Source: Actinomycetota bacterium (lineage in GTDB: Bacteria; Actinomycetota; CADDZG01; WHSQ01). Taken from it: a DNA stretch of 64,000 nucleotides. The DNA lies in assembly GCA_009377815.1 (NCBI GenBank), contig WHTI01000002.1, forward strand, positions 1-64,000. Reading direction: 5' to 3'. The notes beneath the pieces were generated by a model. It did not search any database and had not been told where the DNA came from. It saw only the letters and a list, made by a program, of their open reading frames with translations. Shown one piece after another: positions 8,187-17,802 of the stretch (its first letter is position 1; every line of letters starts with the position of its first letter). A program made the position numbers and the translations under genes.

Positions 8187-9544
8187 TGTCCTACTCGACC
8201 AAAGGTCGGAAGCCCTTTGAGAGAGCAAGCAAAATCTCCCATGCGGAGATCATCAATAATCCGAAGGTCCAAGAATTCATCAACGGTTGTACGATTCCCA
8301 AACCGGCTGATGCAACAACGGTAGCCTCGTTAATGACGTCGGTACCTCCACCGGTCGACCCCCAGTTCAAGGTTGTTGTTGCTATCGACGGGGGGTACAC
8401 GGAGACGCCGGTCCGAAAGGAATTCCCCTCGGCCGCCATCACCTTCTTCACATTCGGGCCCCTGGTATTCCGTCTTGATGACTTAAGGGCATTGGACGAG
8501 ACTCCCTTTATCGCTCCAGAAGACTTGGCACGACTAAAGAAGATTCAGCGATACACCATTGTCCTCCCGACGAAAAACATCTCGCGGAATGGCCTGTCCT
8601 TAAGGAGGTCGGTGCGACAAACGCTGCACGAGTTCATTGGGGAGAAGGTGCATGATGATCCGCCGCTATCAGAGGCGCTTCGTTTCCTCCTTCTTCGTGG
8701 ATGGACCACAGCAGGCGACAAGAAGTGGGTCATCCCAAGGTGCCCAAACGATGGGTGCGATCATGTGAACCTCGAAATCACGGCATCGACGCCAGACCTC
8801 GGGAAATGCCCGAAATGTTCGGGCCCGGTGTATTTGATCGACAGCCTTCGGCTGCACGAGCGAGTTGATGAGGAGCAGGGTGCATCCGGGATTCTTTCCT
8901 ATGTGATGACCTCACTCGAGCAAATTGTCTTGGTCCATCTCATCAAGGCGCTTTGGGACGCGAAGCCAGCCCTTCTTCGTGAGGTCCTCTTCATAAAGGA
9001 CGGCCCGCTGGCCTTCTTCGGACAGACCTCTCCTCTGGCTCGGCCCATGCGAGAGCTGGCTGCTTTCCTGAACAGTCAGCCGGCGCCCGGGGGAGGTCCA
9101 GCAACAACGCTTCCTCTCTTGAACGTCGTTGGCTTGGAGAAGAGCGGGGCTTTTGTTGAGCACGCAAGCCAAATTGAGGATCGTCTGAATCCGGAGACAG
9201 CATTGATTCTCACGAACGATTACATCTATAAGTACATCGTTCCGGGTGACCCCAGTAGTACTGATCCCTACGGCAAGAACACCTATTGGGGGGGCAAGCT
9301 CATTTACAAGGCTCCCGATCGCAATGTCTATGTTGCTACGGTCCCGACTGGAGAGTTCAAGCCAAGTCCCGCGTTCGAGGATTTTGCAAATCTTGCGGAG
9401 ATTCTCTCCGTATTAGCGTCCCTCAGGTGTTCGATGTACGACAATGCTTTGATCCCGATTGCACTTGTTAACAAGTTGGTTTCGCTCTCTGATTTCCCGA
9501 GTGCTCGAATCCTGCAAACTTTCGCTAAGGGAAATCTGACCTGA
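8186..9544 (+). CDS. NurA-domain nuclease
   Basis: VVVAIDGGYTE and LREVLFIKDGPLAFFGQTSPLARPMRELAAFL motifs; directly coupled to HerA (TGATG overlap). Confidence 0.8.
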   Translation: MSYSTKGRKPFERASKISHAEIINNPKVQEFINGCTIPKPADATTVASLMTSVPPPVDPQFKVVVAIDGGYTETPVRKEFPSAAITFFTFGPLVFRLDDLRALDETPFIAPEDLARLKKIQRYTIVLPTKNISRNGLSLRRSVRQTLHEFIGEKVHDDPPLSEALRFLLLRGWTTAGDKKWVIPRCPNDGCDHVNLEITASTPDLGKCPKCSGPVYLIDSLRLHERVDEEQGASGILSYVMTSLEQIVLVHLIKALWDAKPALLREVLFIKDGPLAFFGQTSPLARPMRELAAFLNSQPAPGGGPATTLPLLNVVGLEKSGAFVEHASQIEDRLNPETALILTNDYIYKYIVPGDPSSTDPYGKNTYWGGKLIYKAPDRNVYVATVPTGEFKPSPAFEDFANLAEILSVLASLRCSMYDNALIPIALVNKLVSLSDFPSARILQTFAKGNLT

Positions 9545-9765
9545 TTGTGTCTCAATTCGCGTTGTTCCGAGACGGCCTTCGGTTGAATGCGGCGGGGGGA
9601 GTCAGGCTCCTTGGCTGCATTTCTGCCCTGCATCCCAATGACAGTGGAATTGGTGGCTACTGATTCAGCTGCGATCTGGCTTCCTGCAAGGCTTTCATCC
9701 CCCTTGCACACCTTCTCTCCGTCACGTTAGATGAACGAACGGGGGCATCTATTAGGGGGCGCACA

Positions 9766-11052
9766 ATGTTCGGTAACAAGCAGCGCGTTGTTGACCTGAC
9801 GGCTGAAAACGCAACCCTGACCGCCAAGCTTGAAGAGCTTGGTGCTATGGAGCACTTGGAGCTTGAGCGACGCCTATCGGATCTCAGAGATGAAATGGCG
9901 ACAACAAGCGAGAAGCTTGAGGCCGAACGGAACTCTTTGACAAGTGAAATCGCGGCCGAAGCCTTGCGCTTAAGGGAAGTAAAGCAAGAAGTTGTTGAGA
10001 CAGATGACGCGGTCATTCTGCAAGAAGTAGGCGTCTATCAGTATCGTCATCCACTTGATTCGGCTGCTCAATACAAGGGGGAACTTGACACGATCAAGAG
10101 CCAGCTGAAGACCATGGTTAGAAACAAAAGTGCCGTCACCGCCATCACGAATTTCACGTTCAACAACTCGGCGGCCAAGGGCCGGAGTTTCGTAAACGAT
10201 TTCTCAAAGTTGATGCTTCGTGCTTACAACGCTGAGGCAGAGAACTGCGTCCGGGTCCTGAAAGCTGGCACACTGACTTCTGCCGAGAAGAGGCTGAGGA
10301 AGACAGCTGACGTTATCGAGCGGTTCGGGCGGATGATTGATATGCGAGTCACTTCTGAGTATCAGCGGCTGCGCCTGAGGGAGCTAGAGCTGACGGCCGA
10401 CTATCTGGTCAAGCTGCAGGAAGAGAAGGAAGCGGCGCGAGCCGAACGCGATCGTCTGCGCGAGGAGGAGAAGGCTCGGGCGGAATACAGAAGAGAGCAG
10501 GAGCGACTGTTAAAGGAACGACTTCACTATCAGAATGCTCTTGTAGCGCTTCGCGCCAAAGGTGATCTTGAGGGTGCTTCTGAAATTGAAGGGAAGATCG
10601 CTGATGTCGATCACGCGATCGAGGGCATCAAGGACCGCGAGGCACATATCCGGGCCGGCTATGTCTATGTCATTAGCAACATCGGCGCCTTTGGCGAACA
10701 AATGGTCAAGATTGGCATGACGAGGCGGCTCAATCCTTTGGATCGCGTCACGGAGCTAGGCGATGCCTCCGTTCCGTTCCGCTACGACATTCACGCTCTG
10801 TTCTTCTCTCAGGATGCGGTGGGCATCGAGACCTCCCTGCACCAGGCTCTGGAGAGCAAACGAGTGAACAAGGTGAACCTTCGACGGGAGTTCTTCTACG
10901 CCACACCCGCTGAGGTGAGGGAGCTGCTGCTGAAGGAGGCAGGCAACCTGTTGGAGTTTGTCGAGGAGCCGGAGGCCCCCGAATTCTGGCAGAGCGGGGG
11001 CGTCGCATCTCAAAGCCAAGCGCGCACCGTGGACCGGCAGTCCAGAGATTGA
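9766..11052 (+). CDS. DUF4041 + GIY-YIG (T5orf172/Mug113-like) nuclease, SNIPE-like
   Basis: Coiled-coil N-terminus, DUF4041-like middle, C-terminal GYVYVISNIGAFGEQMVKIGMTRRLNPLDRVTELGDASVPF...REFFYATPAEVRELL. Confidence 0.82.
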   Translation: MFGNKQRVVDLTAENATLTAKLEELGAMEHLELERRLSDLRDEMATTSEKLEAERNSLTSEIAAEALRLREVKQEVVETDDAVILQEVGVYQYRHPLDSAAQYKGELDTIKSQLKTMVRNKSAVTAITNFTFNNSAAKGRSFVNDFSKLMLRAYNAEAENCVRVLKAGTLTSAEKRLRKTADVIERFGRMIDMRVTSEYQRLRLRELELTADYLVKLQEEKEAARAERDRLREEEKARAEYRREQERLLKERLHYQNALVALRAKGDLEGASEIEGKIADVDHAIEGIKDREAHIRAGYVYVISNIGAFGEQMVKIGMTRRLNPLDRVTELGDASVPFRYDIHALFFSQDAVGIETSLHQALESKRVNKVNLRREFFYATPAEVRELLLKEAGNLLEFVEEPEAPEFWQSGGVASQSQARTVDRQSRD

Positions 11053-11061
11053 GGGTCGATC

Positions 11062-12315
11062 ATGTACCGCGGACGCTCAAGGGGGCGAACTGATACCGGT
11101 GTCGTTGTTGTTGACGTGGAAACAACGGGCATCTCCACTGGATATCATCATCGGATTGTCGAGTTGGCGATAGTGCGAGTGGATGCTGACGGCGAGATCG
11201 ATGACGAGTACTGCACCTTGGTTAATCCTGGACGCGATCTTGGCGACTCGAGTCAGATTCATGGTCTGAGAGCGAGGGATTTGCTTGACGCTCCGACCTT
11301 CCAAGGCATTGCAGGAGATGTGTTGATGCGTCTCAATGGCTCAGTAGTCATAGGCCACAACATCCGATTCGATCTGGACTTCCTTCGGTACGAATATGGG
11401 CGAGTGGGATACGAATTGCCTGCTATCCCGAGTCTTTGCACGATGCAGCTTGCGCGCAAGTCGCTGGGCACACGCACGCGTCGGCTCAACGATTGCTGTG
11501 CGGCGTTGGGCTTGGCCGTTGACGGTGAACATTCGGCTCTGGGCGATGCTCGCGCGACGGCTCGACTGTTCATTGACCTCCGTGAAACCGCCGATATGCC
11601 GACGCGGTGCTGTGAATTCGATCCATGGCCCGTACTGGAGTCTGGCGGGAGCCTCAAGTTGCGTGGGATTAAGGCGCCTCGGCAGAGCTACCTCGCCCAT
11701 TTGGCTGAATCGGCGGATATTGACCTTGACGAGTTTAAGGATTCCGTCACTATCCCCCAGTACCTGAACGTCCTCGATCGGATTCTCGAGGACCGGGTAG
11801 TCACTAAGGCCGAGGCAGATGAACTGGAGTCACTCGCTGGGTCATGGAGGATGAGCGCGGGGGAGATTCGGGCGGCGCACGTGGCATACATGCAGGCCGT
11901 CGCCAGGGCAGCGCTGGCGGATGGCATCGTTAGCGATCGCGAACGAAGGGACATTGATGGGGTCGCTGAATTGTTAGCAATTGCTCCGGCAGATTTGGAT
12001 CTAATGCTCAGGCAACCAAGACATGCGGCTACCACTGCAATGCCAGAGCCCCCTTCTATGGAGGGTTGGACCGTCTGCTTCACTGGTGCATTGGAGTGTT
12101 TTTGGAACGGCGATCCCATCACTCGAGATGTTGCGGAACGCCTCGCGTCCCGGGCAGGTTTGATGCCCCAGAAGAGCGTTAATCGGAAGCTTGATCTTCT
12201 TGTCGTGGCTGACCCGGACTCGATGTCATCGAAGGCCCAAAAAGCACGTGCTTACGGCACGAGAGTTATGGCTGAAACGGCATTCTTTGCGGCGATTGGA
12301 GTCGATGTCTCCTAG
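11062..12315 (+). CDS. DnaQ-like DEDDh exonuclease with central TerB-like segment and C-terminal BRCT domain
   Basis: VVVVDVETTGISTGYHHRIVELAIV, VIGHNIRFDLDFL, HSALGDARATARLF; C-terminal WTVCFTGALECFWNGDPITRDVAERLASRAGLMPQKSVNRKLDLLVVADP (BRCT). Confidence 0.85.
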   Translation: MYRGRSRGRTDTGVVVVDVETTGISTGYHHRIVELAIVRVDADGEIDDEYCTLVNPGRDLGDSSQIHGLRARDLLDAPTFQGIAGDVLMRLNGSVVIGHNIRFDLDFLRYEYGRVGYELPAIPSLCTMQLARKSLGTRTRRLNDCCAALGLAVDGEHSALGDARATARLFIDLRETADMPTRCCEFDPWPVLESGGSLKLRGIKAPRQSYLAHLAESADIDLDEFKDSVTIPQYLNVLDRILEDRVVTKAEADELESLAGSWRMSAGEIRAAHVAYMQAVARAALADGIVSDRERRDIDGVAELLAIAPADLDLMLRQPRHAATTAMPEPPSMEGWTVCFTGALECFWNGDPITRDVAERLASRAGLMPQKSVNRKLDLLVVADPDSMSSKAQKARAYGTRVMAETAFFAAIGVDVS

Positions 12316-12585
12316 GGCCTGGAATCACGACGAAACCGATTCGTATGGTACAGGAGCTACTTCGGGCACCCTAGGGATTTCGAGTGGTGACTATTTTTCA
12401 TGCCGAGTTAGTCGTTCGAGAGCTCTCGGACGTATCGTGAAGAACCGGAACGGTTCCGAACATCGAGGATAGGTGAGCCCCATGCTACTGGCGTCAATGC
12501 TCCGAGGCGCCGTCCTTGTCCGGCGTCATATCGAGCGTCATGGTTTCTGGACGCTCTCCCTCCGCGGTCCGGGAGGGATGAGCTG

Positions 12586-15500
12586 ATGGGGGACCCGACA
12601 GAGCGGCCGGAAGTGACGGACTTAGGCATGGGCCGAAAGAAGCTTGTCGTTGATGCCGTCGAACGATGGATCGCACGACTTATTGACCTTTCCAGAAGGA
12701 ATAGTCTTCTCTATTACCGGCCGCTTAAGGTCGGCACCCTGGAGCTCACAGATTGCGATGAGGAAGAGCTCAACGGGTTGCTCCATGGCCGGAAGCTCCG
12801 ATTGTCTTCCCTTGTTGAGCCGGAAGAGGAAGAGCAGGCGTCAGGGAAGCTCCAGGAGATCCGTCGTAAGGCATTGGCCAACCTTGAGGAGAAGGGGCTA
12901 GAGACCCTCTTCCTGGCGGTCGGAATGGCCACGTGGGATCCGGCGGACGAGGGCCGTCCCCCTGAATCACCTGTATTGCTTCTTCCAATGGAGATCGAGG
13001 GAAGGGGTCGGGAAACCCGCAGCCTCTCTCTAAGGCGCAGCGGGGATGCTCAAATCAACCCCGTACTGCTCCACATTCTCAACGCCGAGATGGATGTTGG
13101 GATAACGGAGGAGGGCCTTCTCAGTGTCGACGCAGCAACAGATACCGACAAGCTTGATCCTTCCGTCGTCTTCTCGCGGCTAAATTCCGCGGCGTCGGGG
13201 GTTAAGGGGTTCCGAACCGATCGCAAGATAGTGCTCGGTAACTTCTCGTTCCAGAAGATGGCGATGGTTAAGGACCTAAGGGAGAACCTCGACCAGCTCG
13301 TTACACACGATCTCATTGCAGCCATCGCCGGGGATCCAGGTGCGCGCGAGTCTGTTCTGAGTGACCGACTCGGAGTTGATCTGGAGGAACTTGACCTAAT
13401 TCCGGCCGACGAGGAGTTCCTCGTACTCGACGCTGACTCCAGTCAGCAACGCGTGATCAGGTGCGTGCAATCGTCCCAGGACGGTGTGATTCACGGTCCT
13501 CCAGGCACAGGGAAGAGTCAGACTATTTCGAATCTCATTGCTGCCTTGGCGGTTCAAGGGAAGCGTGTCCTCTTCGTCGCCGAGAAGAGAGCTGCCCTCG
13601 AAGTCGTGCTCCGAAGGTTAGAGAATCTCGGTTTGGGCCATCTAGCGCTGGACCTGCACGGGGCAACTACCACGCGTCGTGAGGTCATGGGCCGGATCAG
13701 TCATAGCCTGGACATCATCCGCGAAAGCACCCCGGCAGACGTCGAGAATGCGCACCGAAGGTTCGAGGACCGACGGATAAAACTCAATGAGCATGCAAGA
13801 AGGATGCATCAGCCCCAACCCCCAGCTGGTTTGGGTATCTACGAGATCCAGGGGCGCCTTTTGCGTCTATCTGAGGGAGTCAAGAGCACCCTGCGGTGGA
13901 GTGAATCAGAGCTACTCCGACTCGATCGAGTTGTCATCGACGAGGTAAAGGACCTACTCCTTGATCTCGGTTCCGCGTACCGCAGCCTTTTTCTACGCAA
14001 CGACGACTCTCCCTGGAATGGTGCCGTAATCCCGTCGGGGGAGCGGGCGCAGGAGGTAGTAAGAACCGTTCGCGAGCTCCTTCAATACTGGCCTCAGATG
14101 GAGGCTGCTCTCTCGGGTTCGGTCCGAGAGGCTGCGGTGCCTCCGCCAATGACAGTCGAGGGTTCGGAGCGAGCTGCAACGATTTTCGGCCGAGCGAATT
14201 CAAAGTTGGACGAGTACGAGCCTGATTTGTTCCAGCACATCGCTGGGAATCTGGTCGAGGCACTCGAGCCAGCTTCGGGGGGAGTTCTTTCACGAACTCT
14301 GGCATATCTGTTTAACGGTAGGTATAGAGCAGCGCGGAAGCTCCTGCTTGGTGTGAGAAAGGGCGGGAATGCTCCTAGCCCCCTTCTCCTTGAGGAGGCC
14401 AGAGCTGCTCTTGAGATCGCCCGCGCTTGGGGGTCGCTAGGCGCGGTCAATGATCTCCCCAAGGAAGTCCCGTCCGCCGAATCTCTGGAGAGAACGATCG
14501 GAGTAGTCAAGCCCATGCTCCTGATCCTGGCATCAGCTCTTGAGGAGGATCTTCTTCGGGTTCCGCTTCCATCACTACGGGACCTGTTCCGGGCGCTAGC
14601 CAGCGATGACATAACTCCTCATCGTTTACCTCGACTATTCGATATGGAGAGGAGACTCACTGACCTGGGGATGGGAGACGTAGTTATCCACCTCCGTGAA
14701 ACCATGCCCCCGTCCAACGAATGGGGGTCGGTCGTAGAGCATGCGTGGCTGTCATCCATGATAGATGTCGCAAGACAAAACGACTCACAAGTGGCGGGTT
14801 TTGACGGGCGGGCGCAGGACGCGCTCGTGGACGACTTCAAGCAGCTCGATAGGCTTCGACTGGATCTAGCTGTCGCTCGTGTCAGAAGGATGCATGCTGA
14901 GACAGCAGTCGCCGCCCGCAACGCGCATCCTGGCCAGGATCAGATCGTGAGCCGACAGGCGAGACTAAAAACCCGGCATCAGCCGTTGCGCAAGACGTTT
15001 GAGGAAGCGTCAGACGTATTGACGGCCTTACGGCCTTGCTGGATGGCCAGTCCTTTGACAGTCAGCCAGTTGCTGGGCCCTGCTCGTGCTTTCGACATCG
15101 TCATATTCGACGAAGCCAGTCAGGTTCTTCCACATGACTCGATTCCATCTTTGATGCGGGCGGGAAAGACGGTCGTGGCCGGCGACCGCAATCAACTCCC
15201 ACCGACAACTTTCTTCTTCTACAGCGGAGATGAGGACGAGAGTTCGGAACTTGCTGGACCGGCAGAGGGGTTTGAGAGTCTGCTGGATCTTCTCTCTGCC
15301 TTCCTCGACCCGTGGTCGCTAGATTGGCACTACCGCAGCCGATCCGAAGAGTTGATTTCCTTCTCAAACAGACACATCTACAAGGATCGTCTCGTTACTT
15401 TTCCTTCGGTTGGCGAGTCTCAAGCCGTCACCCACCACTTGATCCCGTGGCGCCCGGTGGATGGGCAGGAGGATAGCTCTTCCGAAGAAGTCTCTAAGGT

Positions 15501-16620
15501 CGTTGATCTCGTCATTGACCATGCAGAGATCATGCTCAAGCGCGCGAAACCTGAAAGAGAGACGTTGGGGGTTATAGCGATGGGCATCAAACATGCTCGT
15601 CGTATCGAGGGAGCTCTGGACGAGGCTTTGCGCGAACGACCTGATCTGGACGAGTTCTTTGATTTGAACGTGACCGAACGCTTCTTTATCAAGAATCTCG
15701 AACGTGTCCAGGGTGACGAGCGAGACGCAATCATCCTGTCAATTGGCTACGGGAAGGATCGGAGTGGCCGATTACCTTACCGGTTCGGACCCCTCCTAAC
15801 GGAGGGCGGCGAACGCCGCCTGAATGTTGCCGTCACAAGAGCTCGTCAGCGCATGATTGTTGTGTCGTCTTTCTCTCATGTAGATATGGATCCGGGTCGA
15901 TCGAGTCGCAGGGGTGTTGAACTCTTGCGTTTGTACCTTCAGTACGCAGAATCGAATGGCAAATTGCTTGGGGACAGGGCGGACACAGGAGTTGCCCTAA
16001 ACGCGTTTGAAGAGGCCGTGAAAATCGCGTTGGAGGAACGAGGGCTGACAATCCTCCCCCAATGGGGGGCCTCGCGATACAGAATCGACTTGGTGGCCGT
16101 CCATCCTGAGAAGCCGGGTCGACCCGTGCTTGCCATTGAATGCGACGGGGCCAGCTATCACTCTGCTCCCACAGCGCGAGACAGAGATCGACTGCGCCAG
16201 CAGCATCTAGAGGCCCTTGGGTGGCGGTTTCACCGAATCTGGTCAACAGACTGGTTCATGAGAAGAGACGAAGAGATTGCCCGAACGCTGCGTGCATTTG
16301 ACGAGGCGGTCACGATTGCCGATCGGCGGGATGGGGGAGAGCCGGATCCAGTTCCTAGGGAAGGGCCACGCTCCCCGCTCGACCACGGGCCTGAACACGG
16401 TGGAGGTGTCCGCTCTGCGCGCCCGAATCTCCGGAAGGGTCTTCCTATAGCCAACTACACCGATGCCCAATTGACGAGGCTTCTGGAGTGGATAGAGAGC
16501 GATGCTCGCCTAAGAACCGATCAGGAGCTCATCCAGGCCATGGTCGAGGAGCTCGGCTACCGGCGGCGTGGCGCGCGTATCGAAGAGCGTCTGCGCCAGG
16601 TGATTACTAGGCATCGGTAG
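12586..16620 (+). CDS. DUF4011-type SF1 helicase with C-terminal Vsr/DUF559-like nuclease
   Basis: RWIARLIDLSRRNSLLYY; Walker A GPPGTGKSQTISNL; DEASQVLPHDSIPSLMRAGKTVVAGDRNQLPPTTFF; LNVAVTRARQRMIVVSSF; YRIDLVAVHPEKPGRPVLAIECDGASYHSAPTARDRDRLRQQHLEALGWRFHRIWSTDWF. Confidence 0.88.
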   Translation: MGDPTERPEVTDLGMGRKKLVVDAVERWIARLIDLSRRNSLLYYRPLKVGTLELTDCDEEELNGLLHGRKLRLSSLVEPEEEEQASGKLQEIRRKALANLEEKGLETLFLAVGMATWDPADEGRPPESPVLLLPMEIEGRGRETRSLSLRRSGDAQINPVLLHILNAEMDVGITEEGLLSVDAATDTDKLDPSVVFSRLNSAASGVKGFRTDRKIVLGNFSFQKMAMVKDLRENLDQLVTHDLIAAIAGDPGARESVLSDRLGVDLEELDLIPADEEFLVLDADSSQQRVIRCVQSSQDGVIHGPPGTGKSQTISNLIAALAVQGKRVLFVAEKRAALEVVLRRLENLGLGHLALDLHGATTTRREVMGRISHSLDIIRESTPADVENAHRRFEDRRIKLNEHARRMHQPQPPAGLGIYEIQGRLLRLSEGVKSTLRWSESELLRLDRVVIDEVKDLLLDLGSAYRSLFLRNDDSPWNGAVIPSGERAQEVVRTVRELLQYWPQMEAALSGSVREAAVPPPMTVEGSERAATIFGRANSKLDEYEPDLFQHIAGNLVEALEPASGGVLSRTLAYLFNGRYRAARKLLLGVRKGGNAPSPLLLEEARAALEIARAWGSLGAVNDLPKEVPSAESLERTIGVVKPMLLILASALEEDLLRVPLPSLRDLFRALASDDITPHRLPRLFDMERRLTDLGMGDVVIHLRETMPPSNEWGSVVEHAWLSSMIDVARQNDSQVAGFDGRAQDALVDDFKQLDRLRLDLAVARVRRMHAETAVAARNAHPGQDQIVSRQARLKTRHQPLRKTFEEASDVLTALRPCWMASPLTVSQLLGPARAFDIVIFDEASQVLPHDSIPSLMRAGKTVVAGDRNQLPPTTFFFYSGDEDESSELAGPAEGFESLLDLLSAFLDPWSLDWHYRSRSEELISFSNRHIYKDRLVTFPSVGESQAVTHHLIPWRPVDGQEDSSSEEVSKVVDLVIDHAEIMLKRAKPERETLGVIAMGIKHARRIEGALDEALRERPDLDEFFDLNVTERFFIKNLERVQGDERDAIILSIGYGKDRSGRLPYRFGPLLTEGGERRLNVAVTRARQRMIVVSSFSHVDMDPGRSSRRGVELLRLYLQYAESNGKLLGDRADTGVALNAFEEAVKIALEERGLTILPQWGASRYRIDLVAVHPEKPGRPVLAIECDGASYHSAPTARDRDRLRQQHLEALGWRFHRIWSTDWFMRRDEEIARTLRAFDEAVTIADRRDGGEPDPVPREGPRSPLDHGPEHGGGVRSARPNLRKGLPIANYTDAQLTRLLEWIESDARLRTDQELIQAMVEELGYRRRGARIEERLRQVITRHR

Positions 16621-16823
16621 GATCCAGTCGAAAGGTGCAAGTGGTTCAGCAGAGACCGTTCGGACTCATCGTGGGCGATGTGAGAAGCCCATCTGTAATC
16701 CCATTGGCAGCCGGATGGGACTGATTCGAGAATCGAGCCTAGAGACTCATCTTCCAACCGAGGAATGTGATGTACTGGCGTTCGTCTCGTTCGGGATCGA
16801 TGACTCTCTTAAGCTGGCTAACG

Positions 16824-17346
16824 TCAATCTGTGAACGAGATCGTCCGTCGAAGATCTTTCATCAGGAGCAGCAAGTGAAGCGGATCGGTCGGACTCTCCT
16901 CGAAGTCGGCAAGCCCCATGTAGAAGCTGCTTTGCAGCGTCCCCTTCGCAATGGATCAGGAGGGCTCTCACTCCAATCTCCTGTGACGCGACGTCAACTC
17001 TGCGCAGTGCGTCTACTACGAGGGCGCGGCCCAAGCCGCCCCCTTGTTCTGAGATATCAACACCCAACCGCGTCAGTATTACGACAGGGATCGGGTACTG
17101 GCTGGCCCCCTTCTTCATTCGCTCAGGCGCGTTTTCGAGGAGAACTGCACCAGTGGCGAGCGCGTAGTACCCGACCACGACACCGTCTTCGATTCGGCAG
17201 ACCACTTGTACCCGGCTAGTTCCGGACTGGTGAGCCGCCAAGCCGTGCTTTCTAAGCCAATTTGTCTGAGCCTCCGACCCACAGTCGAAGTCCGAGACGC
17301 GGTGAGAAACGTCCAGGGGCTCGACCGGGCTATATCGTGAAGTCAC
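16824..17346 (-). pseudogene. TacT-like GNAT toxin, frameshifted
   Basis: Intact N-terminal part (FDCGSEAQTNWLRKHGLAAHQSG...LTRLGVDISEQGGGLGRALVVDALRR...RALLIHCEGDAAKQ); expected C-terminus FYMGLADFEESPTDPLHLLLLMKDLRRTISFTD* is in another frame, a +1 shift near 16926. Confidence 0.75.
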
Positions 17347-17639
17347 TCCTCATCAAGAACATTGCTTGCTTCCAAGAGTTTGCGTAGTCGGGGCAGTTCT
17401 TGGGCAGGGCGATCGAGAATGTCGATGAATGCTTTCCATCGGTCTTCTGACAACACAAAGGAACGCCGATCTGCGAGGACATCTTCAGCAGCCCGGGTCG
17501 CAGATCGCAAGACAAAGTCGGAGACCGTGGTCCCTTCGACCTGGCTGGCTTCCTTGAGTAAGGTGCGCTGCTTAGGGTTGGCGCGAAGACTCAGGCGCTC
17601 TGACTTCGCCGTTTTTGAATCATCTTGTTCGATCGACAT
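17343..17639 (-). CDS. DUF1778 antitoxin (TacA-like)
   Basis: AKSERLSLRANPKQRTLLKEASQVEGTTVSDFVLRSATRAAEDVLADRRSFVLSEDRWKAFIDILDRP; ATGA overlap with the GNAT gene. Confidence 0.88.
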   Translation of the reverse strand: MSIEQDDSKTAKSERLSLRANPKQRTLLKEASQVEGTTVSDFVLRSATRAAEDVLADRRSFVLSEDRWKAFIDILDRPAQELPRLRKLLEASNVLDEE

Positions 17640-17672
17640 TTGGCTCCCTCCTGAGATCCGCATTGTACGCCT

Positions 17673-17686
17673 GATGTACGTACATC
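17673..17686. promoter_or_regulatory. putative TacA operator, perfect palindrome GATGTACGTACATC
   Basis: 14-bp perfect palindrome 34 bp upstream of the antitoxin start. Confidence 0.5.
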
Positions 17687-17802
17687 TCAACGTCACTAAG
17701 AAACCTCACTGCTAAGAGAGGGCCAGTTACGAGAATCTCCAGGGGCATAGTTGAATGTGCGTTCGACCTCAAGGATGCCCTTGATTGACTCAGCCGACCG
17801 AA

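Noticed and set aside
12316-12585. Possible small gene or RNA between the exonuclease-BRCT gene and the helicase
   Set aside because: Only weak ORFs and no clear structured RNA signature by eye.
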